Positions 12,842 through 23,259 of a stretch of 64,000 nucleotides of DNA are shown here, one piece after another. This DNA is from Malachius bipustulatus. Lineage: Eukaryota > Arthropoda > Insecta > Coleoptera > Melyridae. The stretch covers positions 23,371,144-23,435,143 of the forward strand of contig OU342634.1 in the NCBI GenBank assembly GCA_910589415.1, read 5' to 3'. The position numbers and the translations under genes were made by a program. Numbering within the stretch: the stretch's first letter is position 1; the number at the start of each line of letters is the position of its first letter. The notes below the pieces were generated by a model. The model saw only the letters and a list, made by a program, of their open reading frames with translations. It made no database searches and was not told the origin of the DNA.

Positions 12842-14091
12842 AGTAGTATTGTAGTTGAAGTGGCACTTCACTCGCTTCATCAGAAAAGTTGTCACTGCTT
12901 TTTATTTCAAATCAATAAACGTTTTTACTTACACTCATCTTATCAGAATATTTATTTTGACAAGTAACGTAAAAAAGTCATTCATTCAAATGTCAAATCA
13001 TGCATCATAATAGAAAATATAAATAATCTAATAGAAAAAATGAGAAATTGTGATATACTCGCACCGCATAACACCTAACGTGATTAGAAAAGAATAAATT
13101 ATAATCATCAATGCCTACGAGGGAAACTTATTTATTTGTCCTTGGCCTAATGGAACAGAAGTCGATCCAGGCTCTGAGGGAAATTTATGGGTGTGTTTCC
13201 TTCGCCTCAGTTGCCTCTGTACATCAAACTCACCCCGCAAACATATCCAGAAGATTCCAATGTGTGAGCAATTTATATTATATCTGCGTTTGCTTGTGTA
13301 GGTATATCAAAAAGATGTTTCTTACAATAATAATTATTTTAATGGATAATTTTAGACAAGAGAATGTAAATTATATAAATCTGGGGTTGTTGTTGTGGTG
13401 AAACTGTTATTATACAGGCTGTTATTAAATCTATTACCGCCATATATTCATTAATTGCTTGTTGCTTTAAAGTAATGTAGATATCGCATGTCCAAATACA
13501 TAGGTAGGTACATACAATTATTTATTTTTATGAGTCAGTTACTTCTTATTTCTGTTTGTTAGTCAGTTTCATTTAAGCTAAAATACACATTACATTGGGG
13601 AATGTTTATTATGCCCCTGAGCATTGAGAGAGAGAGAGAGATTTAATGAAGACTTTTTAAAATCGCCTTGAATTTTAGTAATTTTTTATAACTAATCCTG
13701 CAAGATCTCTTCTCGTCTTGAAAAGTAATTATTTAACAAGACATATTTCATGCTAAGCAGACTGCCTTTTGAGATATTTTAAATGTTTCCTAATATTTAT
13801 ATTTACTTATGACAAAGGGTTCTTAAATTAATTTTGAGAGAACTTAATGATCTTAAAGTGAGAATATCAGACATTTATTTTCTCAGTTGCCCAGTGTCTA
13901 ATAAGTAAATAAATTGGCAAATAGTGGGAGTGGATAATATTGAGATACCAGAAAAACCTTCTTGCGCATCAATCGCAGAAATAGTGTATTTTTATGCGAT
14001 TCAATAATAAATATTTTCTTCCTATTTTTTTTTATAATGAATTTAATGAAAAATAATCCGATTTTTTTTTGGGAAAACTCCACCTACCTAC
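12842..14091. other. No gene recognised
   Basis: Contains a short (GA)n run near 13626-13640. The frame at 13111-13401 lacks recognisable domains. Confidence 0.5.
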
Positions 14092-14185
14092 AAAAAAAAA
14101 AGAATGATCCTCTCGTGGATGCGAACCCGCTCCAACAGTTAGCAAGTCAAGGATGTAACAAACTGAGCCACACGGTGCGTTTCGA
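14092..14185 (-). repeat. tRNA-derived SINE head or degenerate tRNA-like sequence
   Basis: On the minus strand a Pol III A box-like TGGCTCAGTTTG is followed about 35-40 bases later by B box GGTTCGCATCC, then a T-run that could terminate Pol III transcription. The cloverleaf does not pair well enough to call a working tRNA. It is most likely a SINE head or tRNA pseudogene. Confidence 0.5.
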
Positions 14186-14280
14186 ATTTGTAGTGATGAT
14201 GGGGTAGATATATGTAGTACGTCAGGTACCTACATCTACTCATTTTATTTTTTAAACTGGTCATATCTTAGTTATTAAAA

Positions 14281-14965
14281 AACCAATTTGAATACTTTTT
14301 TCACCTGCATGTAGGTGATTTAATTGTCGTTGCGATTGCTCTTCTAATTTTCAGAACCATTCATAATTGAATGTGAAAAAAAATAAAAAAGAAATTGCGA
14401 ACCATTTCATCGATTTAATAATTTTATATAAGTGTAAGCTAATTTTGCACAAGCGAAAAACTTTTTTATCTTTCGTTTAAAGTGCTACATTAATCGAGGC
14501 GAATTGAAGCTAAGACATCAAATTATATGTTAAAGCAAAAAAAAATGGAAAATTTCGGTTCAACTTCTTCAAAAATGGACTCATAAACGGTTATAGAATT
14601 GACACATTTTCACCCTTTTTCCTACCCACGACACTGGCTTATTAATGGAAAATATGCTAATTTTATTGCATTAACTCAAATTTCCAATAATTTTCTTCAA
14701 ATCCTGTTAATTTGATTTCAAAGTTTTTTTGCCATCTTGCTCATACAATGGTTCAAAAAATTGTCAATTTTCCGTTAATGTTCAAAAAATTCAAATGGCC
14801 GCCATTTTGAAACGGCTCGGCCGATTTGGCTCAAGTGCAATACCAGACCACTCCTTGTGGACATCTTACTCTCACAAAAGTTTCAGCCCCCTAGATTGAA
14901 AACTGCGGCCAGAAACCGTGCCTCAAGGACCGCATTTGGGGAACTTTGAAAGGACACCCTGTAGA
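14281..14965. other. Probable unclassified repeat
   Basis: Phrases such as AATGGCCGCCATTTTGAAAC and a right edge ACACCCTGTAG (14954-14964) look like one end of an ACAGGGTG-type dispersed element. The matching left end was not found. Confidence 0.35.
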
Positions 14966-15112
14966 AGTAACGTGACTTTTGGATTTTTTTTCAACGAAAA
15001 TCTAAAGTCATTCCCAAGCTTTACAAGAATCCAAAATTTCGTTCACTAATCTTGAAAGATAAAGCTACAGGAGCGTTTTTAAAATCGAAAAATCGTGATT
15101 TTGGAGAAATAA

Positions 15113-15128
15113 ATTTATATATATATAA

Positions 15129-15160
<32 letters not shown>

Positions 15161-15162
15161 CG
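15113..15162. repeat. AT-rich simple repeat
   Basis: Alternating TATATA and AAATATA units. ORFs crossing it are artefacts. Confidence 0.9.
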
Positions 15163-16733
15163 TGGGCAGGTGAATTTTGGAAAACCACTTTTTCGTGATC
15201 TGGGGGTCATGATCGGTGGACATTTGATGAGTTTGGGTGATTTTCGAAAAGTGATGTCGTCCTCAATAGTGTATTTTTTTGTTAAAAAATACACTAATAT
15301 ATGCCATGGACTCTTCCTGATCCTATATGTCAATCACCTTCTCTAATGAGAACAATACTCCCAAGGGAGACATATTGCCAGCAAATACCGGCGAGCCTTT
15401 ATTAGGACCTTCCGGGGCAAATCATGGAATCATAATTGCCACGTGGCCCTGCTAATGGTATGTCTACATTTTAAGATTTCCATGCTGCGTCTTGAATAAA
15501 TGGATATAAAGCATCTATCTTCGAGAATAACTTGGTAAGATTTGTTTTAATAATTCAACGAATTTAAACGCAAATGATTTTAATGAAGACATTACATTTT
15601 TACCAGGATCATCAACCTTATGGATTTAACGAGGGAACGAGAAGCCTAAAAATCTAATGACCATTATCGAGATAATGAGCGGTACTAACTGCTACCTAAT
15701 TAAATAAAACAGCTTCAACTTCGGTAACCTCTTCTGCGAAACTTCCAAAGGACTTAATTATATCATTATTTATGATTTACACAATATTTAGCTTAAAAGA
15801 GAAGCGCGGACAACAAATTTTAATGAAGTAGGTACACCGAGTGTATAATTTCGCCAGTTTTCTTTAATTAACGGATAATTTGCCTGAAAACTGGATAATT
15901 TAGAGGAGAAATGATACCTTTGATCGTTTTGAAAGCCGCCGAAATTCTTATAGTTAATAAATTACTATTAATTTTTTATCGACTCATCTGATCAAGTAGT
16001 GTTATTTTTGATAAAAGTAAGAAAATATTCAATAAATAAAAATTAATTTCACTAATATTTTTTCCTATGACCACTATACAAAACACTACTTTGCGCATCG
16101 TTTTTTGTGCGCAAACTAGCAGATTTCTCACGTATCCAAAACTGTGCGACAAAGTGACATAACGCATAGCCAAAAATCGTTTCCGTACAGTTTTAATGTA
16201 AACAATAGTGATGGGCGGTAACTGAGAACTCAACTGTTACTTATTGTTAATGGAAAACCTATTCATTTAAAGCTTCAAGGTAATAAAATAAACACAAATG
16301 GGATAACATAGAACCCGACAAGACTATAAAATATACTCATTATTCTCTTGTGGCAGTAATTATTAAAATTTACGAGTTGATCGCTAATAACAGCCAAATC
16401 AAATTCACGAACGTGATCGTGAAAATAACTCGCACACCTCTACTAACTTCCATCGACGACGCACAGCGCCTGCGTTGTGTAGAAGTTGCATATCAATGAT
16501 ATACTAACCTCTCTTAAATCATTGTTATTATCTACCACGTCTCCACGCTCACGTCACTTATTTTTAGTTTATACGGAGTCTAATAATAAATAATAATAAT
16601 ATTGTCGGTAGAATTCAATGATTTTACAGTATATAATAGTAATATTAAAAATTCATTGGCAGAATTGAAAATAATACCTACCTAGGTAGGTAGTCTGAAA
16701 AAAATAAACTTTAGTTAGGTACCTATCGTTATA
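15163..16733. other. No gene recognised
   Basis: AT-rich DNA containing TAGGTACC motifs; no supported feature. Confidence 0.5.
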
Positions 16734-16949
16734 ATGGATTGTAATTTCTCTGAATCTGAAGCAGAAAATACACCACCTGTCACCAAAGTCAAAAAACAAG
16801 CAGGTTTGTGTTCTTTGAATTTGCTACCTGTAGTTTCGAGAGAAAAATACGAATCTGCTTATAAACATTTCATAAATTGGAGAAAAGGTCATAAAAGCAG
16901 AGCATTGTCAGAAAAAATAATTGATGTGTTAAATTTGTTAAATAATTAA
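16734..16949 (+). pseudogene. Possible tyrosine-recombinase-like (Crypton/Ngaro-type) N-terminal fragment
   Basis: A 71-aa ORF (MDCNFSESEAENTPP...) has a short acidic leader and then LNLLPVVSREKYESAYKHFINWRKGHKSRALSEKI. This resembles the SAM-like N-terminal core-binding domain of eukaryotic tyrosine-recombinase families, with its usual LLP..S...YE..Y..F..W pattern and an SE motif. The recombinase catalytic domain (R...HxxR...Y) is absent; the frame ends after LLNN, about 35 bp before an imperfect palindrome (16983-17048). It could be a truncated element or a first exon. Recognition is by pattern only. Confidence 0.4.
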
Positions 16950-16982
16950 TCTGTTAAATTGTGGTCGTAGGAAAAGTACTGT

Positions 16983-17048
16983 GTGAAGCACGTGCGGAAA
17001 AGAAATTTCACACTCGTGAGAAATTTTCTCTTTTCCGCACTTGTTTCA
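16983..17048. repeat. 66-bp imperfect palindrome (hairpin)
   Basis: GTGAAGCACGTGCGGAAAAG pairs with CTTTTCCGCACTTGTTTCAC around a core with TTTCACACTCGTGAGAAATT. It follows the recombinase-like fragment at 16734-16949 and resembles in style the palindromes in elements A/B and at 35658. Confidence 0.7.
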
Positions 17049-17174
17049 CAATATACTATGACTAAACAGCGTTTCGATGGTAGTACAGATATTGATTGTA
17101 GCTTTATCACGATAGTGATCATCAACTCATCAAAAGTCGTTAAGATAACGTGTAAAACCACCCCCACATTGTAG

Positions 17175-19326
17175 ACAAGAATGAAAAGTTATAGATTTGT
17201 GCCTTTAGACAACAACATGTCTTTAGTATATTGACAGGAAATATTACATTAAACCAATTGCGGTTGGTCATAATAGATAAAGATCGAAATAAAAGTAATT
17301 ACGAGTGCTACAATAATCTGTTATATCCATGCTTAACTCAAATGTCATTCTTAGGATCAATTTTAATCAATCTAAAGATATTAGGGAAAAAATAAAATAA
17401 ATATCGTCTATGTAGGTATACTTGGGTTATTTGATTTGATTTAATTTTTATTACATTTATAATAAGAAAAAATGCCAGAAGAGTAATTACCTACCTACAT
17501 GAATTTTATAATATTCGACAAAATTTGGTCGAAATTTAGCAAATTTTTGATAGCGCTCGAATTATAGCTGAAAGATAAAATTAGCCTATAGAATGTTTTA
17601 TAGAATTTTTTAGAGAAACAAGAAGCAAGATCTAGAAATCTTAGGTTATGACAGAGCATGTCCAACATTCAAGAAAGTTACTGTTATCAATAATGTTACG
17701 AGTCTCAGGTTTATACTTATTTATTTTGTCTAGTTTTAAACTGCATCTTAGAAATTCATATTCCGTAAGAAATGCACAAAAATAAAGAAGTTTGACAACA
17801 CTGGTATCTAGTATAGAGAACAACTGATAATTACAGACAGTTATGCCGGTTGGCAAGTGATGTCCAGAACAGTAGAACACCGACTTTCACGTGCTGGAAT
17901 AATATCGCTCCTTCAGCATAATGTGATGGAATCAGCATAAGATTTAATTATTTTAATTGGAATGCTGTAAAGAATAGAAAATATAAGACTAGGCGCTTGA
18001 GTTTTAGACGAAGCAGTTTATTGTTAATTAATTAAATTGTCTAGTTTTTGTTGAAGGACGTTGATGTTTAAAAAAATCCCCTCGCAGAGACAAACCGGGT
18101 GCCGCCTATTGGGCAGTGTCGGGTAGTATCCGGCCTTACAACTTTACATAAAATATTTATTTAGGTAATATCGTAGAATTATATCATTCTAAGGCATCTT
18201 TCTCTAGAAACAGACTGACAGAAGTAAATTTAATTCAGAAGGAGGTAAAATATGCACCTATACTAAGAGAAATTTCTTATTCATGTAAATGAGAATTGGA
18301 GAATTAGAGATCCCAAAAACCGAGTTCAAATAGCAGGAAAAAAAAACTATGAGGCTTTTAAATCTAAAGCTCCAAAGAAATCTAAGAAACTGATGAAGCT
18401 TCTATTATACTAAAGCAAATTGATGAAGATAAGGATAGTGATTCATCCTCAAACGAAAAGAAGAGCGACGCAGTATGTCTTTTGTAATGGGATAGAATAA
18501 AGATTTGTGAATTTTGTTCTTGAAAATTTCTACAAAATATTATACAGGATTTTCCTAAATATCATGGCCATTCGGAAAAAGATAATTCTTTGGCTTATTT
18601 AATTACGAAAAATTCATATAAACATGCAGTTTTTCAGATTTTGAGCTCAAATTTGGAATGCAGATTAGATGAAGGACTTAAATCTTTGGACATGCCAAAT
18701 GACTTTGAGAATATAGAGGGAGATTTTTTTCAATTTTTTTTATGGGCCAAGGCTCAATTTCTCCCCCCGAACTTTTTTTCGGTGAGCCGCTGGTGAATTC
18801 TAAAATATAAAATGAGTTTTGTGTTTTGTTTAGAAACTGTTTGGTCCCTTTGAAGTTTTTTTTTGTATCTGCGACCGTTATTAGGATAACATCCAATATC
18901 TAGTTTCCATTAATTTTGCCAGTTCAGTCGAGGCTACCTAATAAAAAGTAAATCTAGGATGACCCTGCTTGACTAACTGTTTGACTAAACTATGGACCTA
19001 TAAAGAAAAAAATCTTGAAATTTAAACACCTTTGTAAATAACAAAAAAGAAGCGAAGAATAAATTTTCAGTTATGAAATAAGTCAAAGAATTACCTCCTT
19101 ACGTATGTACATGATATTTTTGAACATCAAATTTACCTACATACATAAACAGGTAAGCACTAATATTTTAAAAATAAGTTTTGCAGCTCTGTAAAATGAA
19201 TGACAACTGTCAAAACTTTGACCGAACGAAAGTGGAGACAAGCCCGTTCCCGATTTCCCCGACGACGAAATATCTACGGTGAAATGGCTTAATGACCTTT
19301 ATGGCCTCTATAAAATATTAAAATTT
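17175..19326. other. Mostly featureless; possible coding debris at 18270-18800
   Basis: Around 18290-18400 the plus strand reads ENWRIRDPKNRVQIAGKKNY then EAFKSKAPKKSKK before a stop, with a further open stretch to 18796. This looks like a decayed protein-coding remnant, perhaps of a transposon. I do not recognise the family. Confidence 0.3.
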
Positions 19327-19925
19327 AATAGCTAGGAATAGACGAAGCGATTTGCTTGCCGATTTGATCGCCACGAGCAAATTCGGCGGATTTGCTCGTG
19401 GCGAGCAGCGTCGACAGATTTTTCAAGTCCCACCATAAACGTCCACGCTAATCGTACGAATTATCCGTCGGAGTGGCTCATCACATGCAAATGTGTACGT
19501 TTATGGGAAAACTACAAGATTTATCGGTCGGATTTGCGTGGCTCGTGATCTGTAGAAAATTTCAAGAGGTCGCGAGCCATGCCTAAAATCCTTTTTAACG
19601 CTTATATCTAGTTGTAGTTAGTGAAAATTATTTTTACGCGGTATTTTTAAGCTAATTAATATTTGATAATAATGTCAAAGTATAATAATAATAACAAAAA
19701 GGGAAAACGAGCTGCTGTGAGCATATCGCGTATCGCGCTAGTCTGGCAGAAAAATCTGTTCGTTTATGGCAGAAAATACTATCAAGCCGTGCCAGAGGCG
19801 TCTACGGTTCTGGCATGGCTCTTGGCATGGCGCGCTGAGTTACCACAAACGAAGAGATTTATCTTTCGGGTTTGCTCGTGACGATCAAATCGGCCAGCAA
19901 ATCGCTTCGTCTATTCCTAGCTATT
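19327..19925. mobile_element. TIR element, copy 1 of a tandem pair
   Basis: Perfect ends AATAGCTAGGAATAGACGAA and its reverse complement; the inverted repeat continues inward (GCGATTTGC, GATTTGATCG, CGAGCAAATC) for about 50 bp. An ORF at 19663-19881 (72 codons, starting MIIMSKYNNNN) runs into the right TIR. No transposase motif was recognised. Copy 2 lies seven bases further on in the same orientation. Confidence 0.8.
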
Positions 19926-19932
19926 AGCTATT

Positions 19933-20515
19933 AGCTAGGAATAGACGAAGCGATTTGCTGGCCGATTTGCATGCGTCGAGCAAATCCGATGGATATGCTC
20001 GTGGCGAGCAGCGTCTACAGATTTTTCAAGTCACACCATAAACGTCCACGCTAATCGTACGAATTATCCGTCGGAGTGGCTCATCACATGCAAATGTGTA
20101 CGTTTATGGGGAAACTACACGATTTATCGGTCGGATTTGCGTGGCTCGTGATCTGTAGAAAATTTCAAGAGGTTGCGAGCCATGCCTAAAATCTTTTTTT
20201 AACGCTTACACTCAGAGTGCAAGTACCTACCTTTACTTTTTAAGCTAATTAATATTTGATAATAATGTCAAAGTATAATAATAATAACAAAAATGGAAAA
20301 CGAGCTGCTGTGAGCGTGTCGCGTATCGCGCTAGTTTGGCAGAAAAGTCTGTTCGTTTATGGCAGAAAATGCTATCACGCCGTGTCAGAGGCGTCTACGG
20401 TGTTGGCATGGCTCTTGGCATGGCGCGCTGAGTTACCACAGACGAAGAGATTTATCTTCCGGGTTTGCTCGTGGCGATCAAATCGGCCAACAAATCGCTT
20501 CGTTTATTCCTAGCT
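19933..20515. mobile_element. TIR element, copy 2 of a tandem pair
   Basis: Same ends as copy 1 (AGCTAGGAATAG ... TTATTCCTAGCT), highly similar throughout and in the same orientation; ATT on both sides could be a 3-bp target duplication. The internal ORF (20256-20513) keeps frame and most residues of copy 1 (KGKRAAVS, RIALVWQK, LFVYGRK, EASTVLAWLLAWRAELPQTK) and is open further because the stop in the right TIR is lost. Confidence 0.8.
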
Positions 20516-20797
20516 ATTCGAATTATACGAGTCAGTTCAAATGTTTAGACCAAAAAAAGTAAATCGCTCGGTATACCCTTTTGGGGTTCTCTATCTCCGT
20601 TTAGGAACATTTTTTATGACAGAATTAGTTCTTTTTTGACCTCCTCTGAATGCCCCCCAGAAATTAGGGGGTACTTACCGGACAGCCTGTATTTTTTTTT
20701 AGATATACTATACCTACGTCTTTGTTGCTTATATCTAAAATTGATATGATTACTGAAACAATCTCACTGTTTCAAAGAGAACCGGTTTTATCTCACC

Positions 20798-21897
20798 TAT
20801 ACAGGGTGTCCCAGCTTATTCGAAGCGGTCTCTGTAGGTCAAACGATGGATTTTTTCCAAAAAAAATTTGTAAAATCAAGTACAGAATCACAATGGCCAT
20901 TATTTGAAATTATTTTGGAGTATACAGAGTGTCCCATATGACAGTGGCATATCAAAGTTATGTTTTTTTAAATGGAATGCTTCTATGTTATTGCATTTTT
21001 AGATTGTCTGAGAAGAGAAAATAAGATTGGCTTTTACAGTTGGTGTTTAAATTCAGAAGTTTTTGAGTTATAAACAGGTGAAAATCGTCATTTTTAAAGT
21101 TCAAAGCCCTGTACAACGAAAACGGCTGAAGATAGAGAAAAACGGCTTACATGTCCCTATTTTACTTTTTTATGTACTATCCTATTATGTAGATAAAATG
21201 TTTATACAGGGTGATAAAAAATTTGAAAAATTCTGATATTTCTCCACGCGTCGCCAAATAAAAAAATCAGAGAAAGTACAAATGTTTCTATACCATAGGA
21301 TAGTACATGAAAAGTTAAAATAGGGAGATGTAAGCCGTTTTTCTGTATCTTGAACCGTTTTCGTGGTACAGGGCCCTAAACTTGAAAAAATGACGATTTT
21401 CACTTGTTTATAACTCAAAAACTTCTGAATTTAAACACCTTTACAGTTGGTGTTTATTTTTCAAATTTTTTATCACCCTGTATAAACATTTTATCTACAT
21501 AATAGGATAGTACATAAAAAAGTAAAATAGGGACATGTAAGCCGTTTTTCTCTATCTTCAGCCGTTTTCGTTGTACAGGGCTTTGAACTTTAAAAATGAC
21601 GATTTTCACCTGTTTATAACTCAAAAACTTCTGAATTTAAACACCAACAACTGTAAAAGCCAATCTTATTTTCTCTTCTCAGACAATCTAAAAATGCAAT
21701 AAGATAGGAGCATTCCATTTAAAAAAACATAACTTTGATATGCCACTGTCATATTTGACACTCTGTATACTCCAAAATAATTTTAAATTATGGCCATTGT
21801 GATTCTGTACATAAATTTTCAAAAAGTTTTTTGAAAAAGTCCATCGTTCGGCCTACAGAGATAGTACCGCTTCGAATAAGCTGGGACATCCTGTATA
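20798..21897. mobile_element. Large fold-back repeat, arms about 430 bp
   Basis: The left arm (about 20798-21228) and right arm (about 21463-21897) are near-identical reverse complements; both begin TATACAGG.TGTCCCAGCTTA. The 235-bp spacer contains a third, more diverged partial copy in right-arm orientation (about 21290-21440, with AAGCCGTTTTTCTGTATCTT). No coding region was recognised. A fragment of the same family lies near 63425-63480. Confidence 0.85.
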
Positions 21898-22389
21898 TGA
21901 GACAAAAAAAAAATAGATAGGTACATTCAACGTCTAAATACCTCTTGTAAAAAGGCGTAATTAAATAGACGTAGAAAGTCTCAGAGATGTTTTTGTGAAA
22001 ATTATAATGTCTTGTTTTGCAAAATTCAGAAGCATTTTTTTTTAACTGAAAATAAAAAGAAATGAAAACACAAGAAAGGTTCATGTTCACAGTAACTCCG
22101 ATTTTCCTCTATTAAGCCACGTTTTTTCGCATGGGCCGAAAGATACTGAAGAAATGCGGGGTCTAAAAATTAATTTAATTCAACTGTTTCAGGGCAAAGT
22201 AAGTTGAAATACTCACCAGTTTAAAATCATTTTAGATCCCGCTGATTAAGGCGCTGATTCAACTTTTATTCGTTAGTACAATATATTTTTATAGCTTTAT
22301 TTCCAAAATAATTAAGACACAGATTATATCAAGTATAAGAATGGTTAGCAAAGCGTGAAAATATCTCAGCAGAAACGAAATAAAACGTA

Positions 22390-23259
22390 TTTTTCTACTC
22401 CCAACCTTTAATATGCATATTAAATATGAATCACCAGTGCTTTAATTGGTCTCATTAAGATATAAATTTTCATTAAAGCACTGGTCAAGCTATCCAATGG
22501 CAGAGGAGCATTTGCAATCGAATCGGTTCCTTTTCGCTTACAATCGGGTCGGCAAGCCAACCGAAGTCACAGAGTTGTCATACTCACGACAAAAATTGCC
22601 TTGTCATATAAGTTCTGTATTTCTGAAAAAAAATTCTGAACTTTTATTTAATCTAGAACATAAGTAACATTCAAAGAAAATTTATCAAGATTTTATGTTA
22701 CCTTAATTAATTTGATAAGTAGGTATATCGTGTAAAGATGGGAAGATAAAGTATTATATCATTCGTAGAGCTCCGTGATAGTATTCAAAGCGGCAACGCT
22801 GCGACCCGCGTTGCGCAGATAAACGATATCGTAATTAATGGCTGTCGATGTTATTAAAATTATTAATTAATCTCAAAATCGAAGCGTAAAATTCGGAATT
22901 CGAACTTCGCATAATAAAAATTACGCAGTAGTGAGTAGTGCCCTTTAAACTTGATACTAAAACATGTCTCAGCAGAATAACCTTAGCGACGAAGAGAAAA
23001 TTTGTTAAATGCGTAAACAAATAGCAACCTATCTTAACCTCAATGATCCGAAATTGTACACGGGTCATTGTTAAAATATATAATTTTTTAATCTTTTCTA
23101 TGAAATAAAAAAGGGTCGTAGAAAAAATAGTGTATGGAACTCGCAGATAATGGCTATTAATACGCTCTTATGATGGTTAAGACACTCGCCTACGGCTCGT
23201 ATCTTAACCATCATACTCGCGTATTAATAGCCTGCATTATAAGCTCGTTGCATAATATA
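22390..23259 (-). mobile_element. 870-bp hairpin-bearing element, copy A
   Basis: An almost identical copy lies inverted at 40533-41411. One end carries a small hairpin (ACCAGTGCTTTAAT ... ATTAAAGCACTGGT, 22433-22486), the other an 81-bp imperfect palindrome (23152-23232; arms of about 37 bases around GCCTACGGC). No terminal inverted repeats span the element. A 77-codon frame (23068-22835, minus) is shared with copy B (MTRVQFRIIEVKIGCYLFTH...) but shows no known domain. Strand follows that frame and is arbitrary. Family not recognised. Confidence 0.75.

Noticed and set aside
12397..12967. Several 60-97-codon ORFs within the fold-back at 12.1-12.8 kb
   Set aside because: They arise from complementary arms and the spacer on both strands; no protein family.
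15113..15333. 72-codon minus-strand ORF ending in a YIYIFIYI repeat
   Set aside because: It reads through an AT microsatellite.
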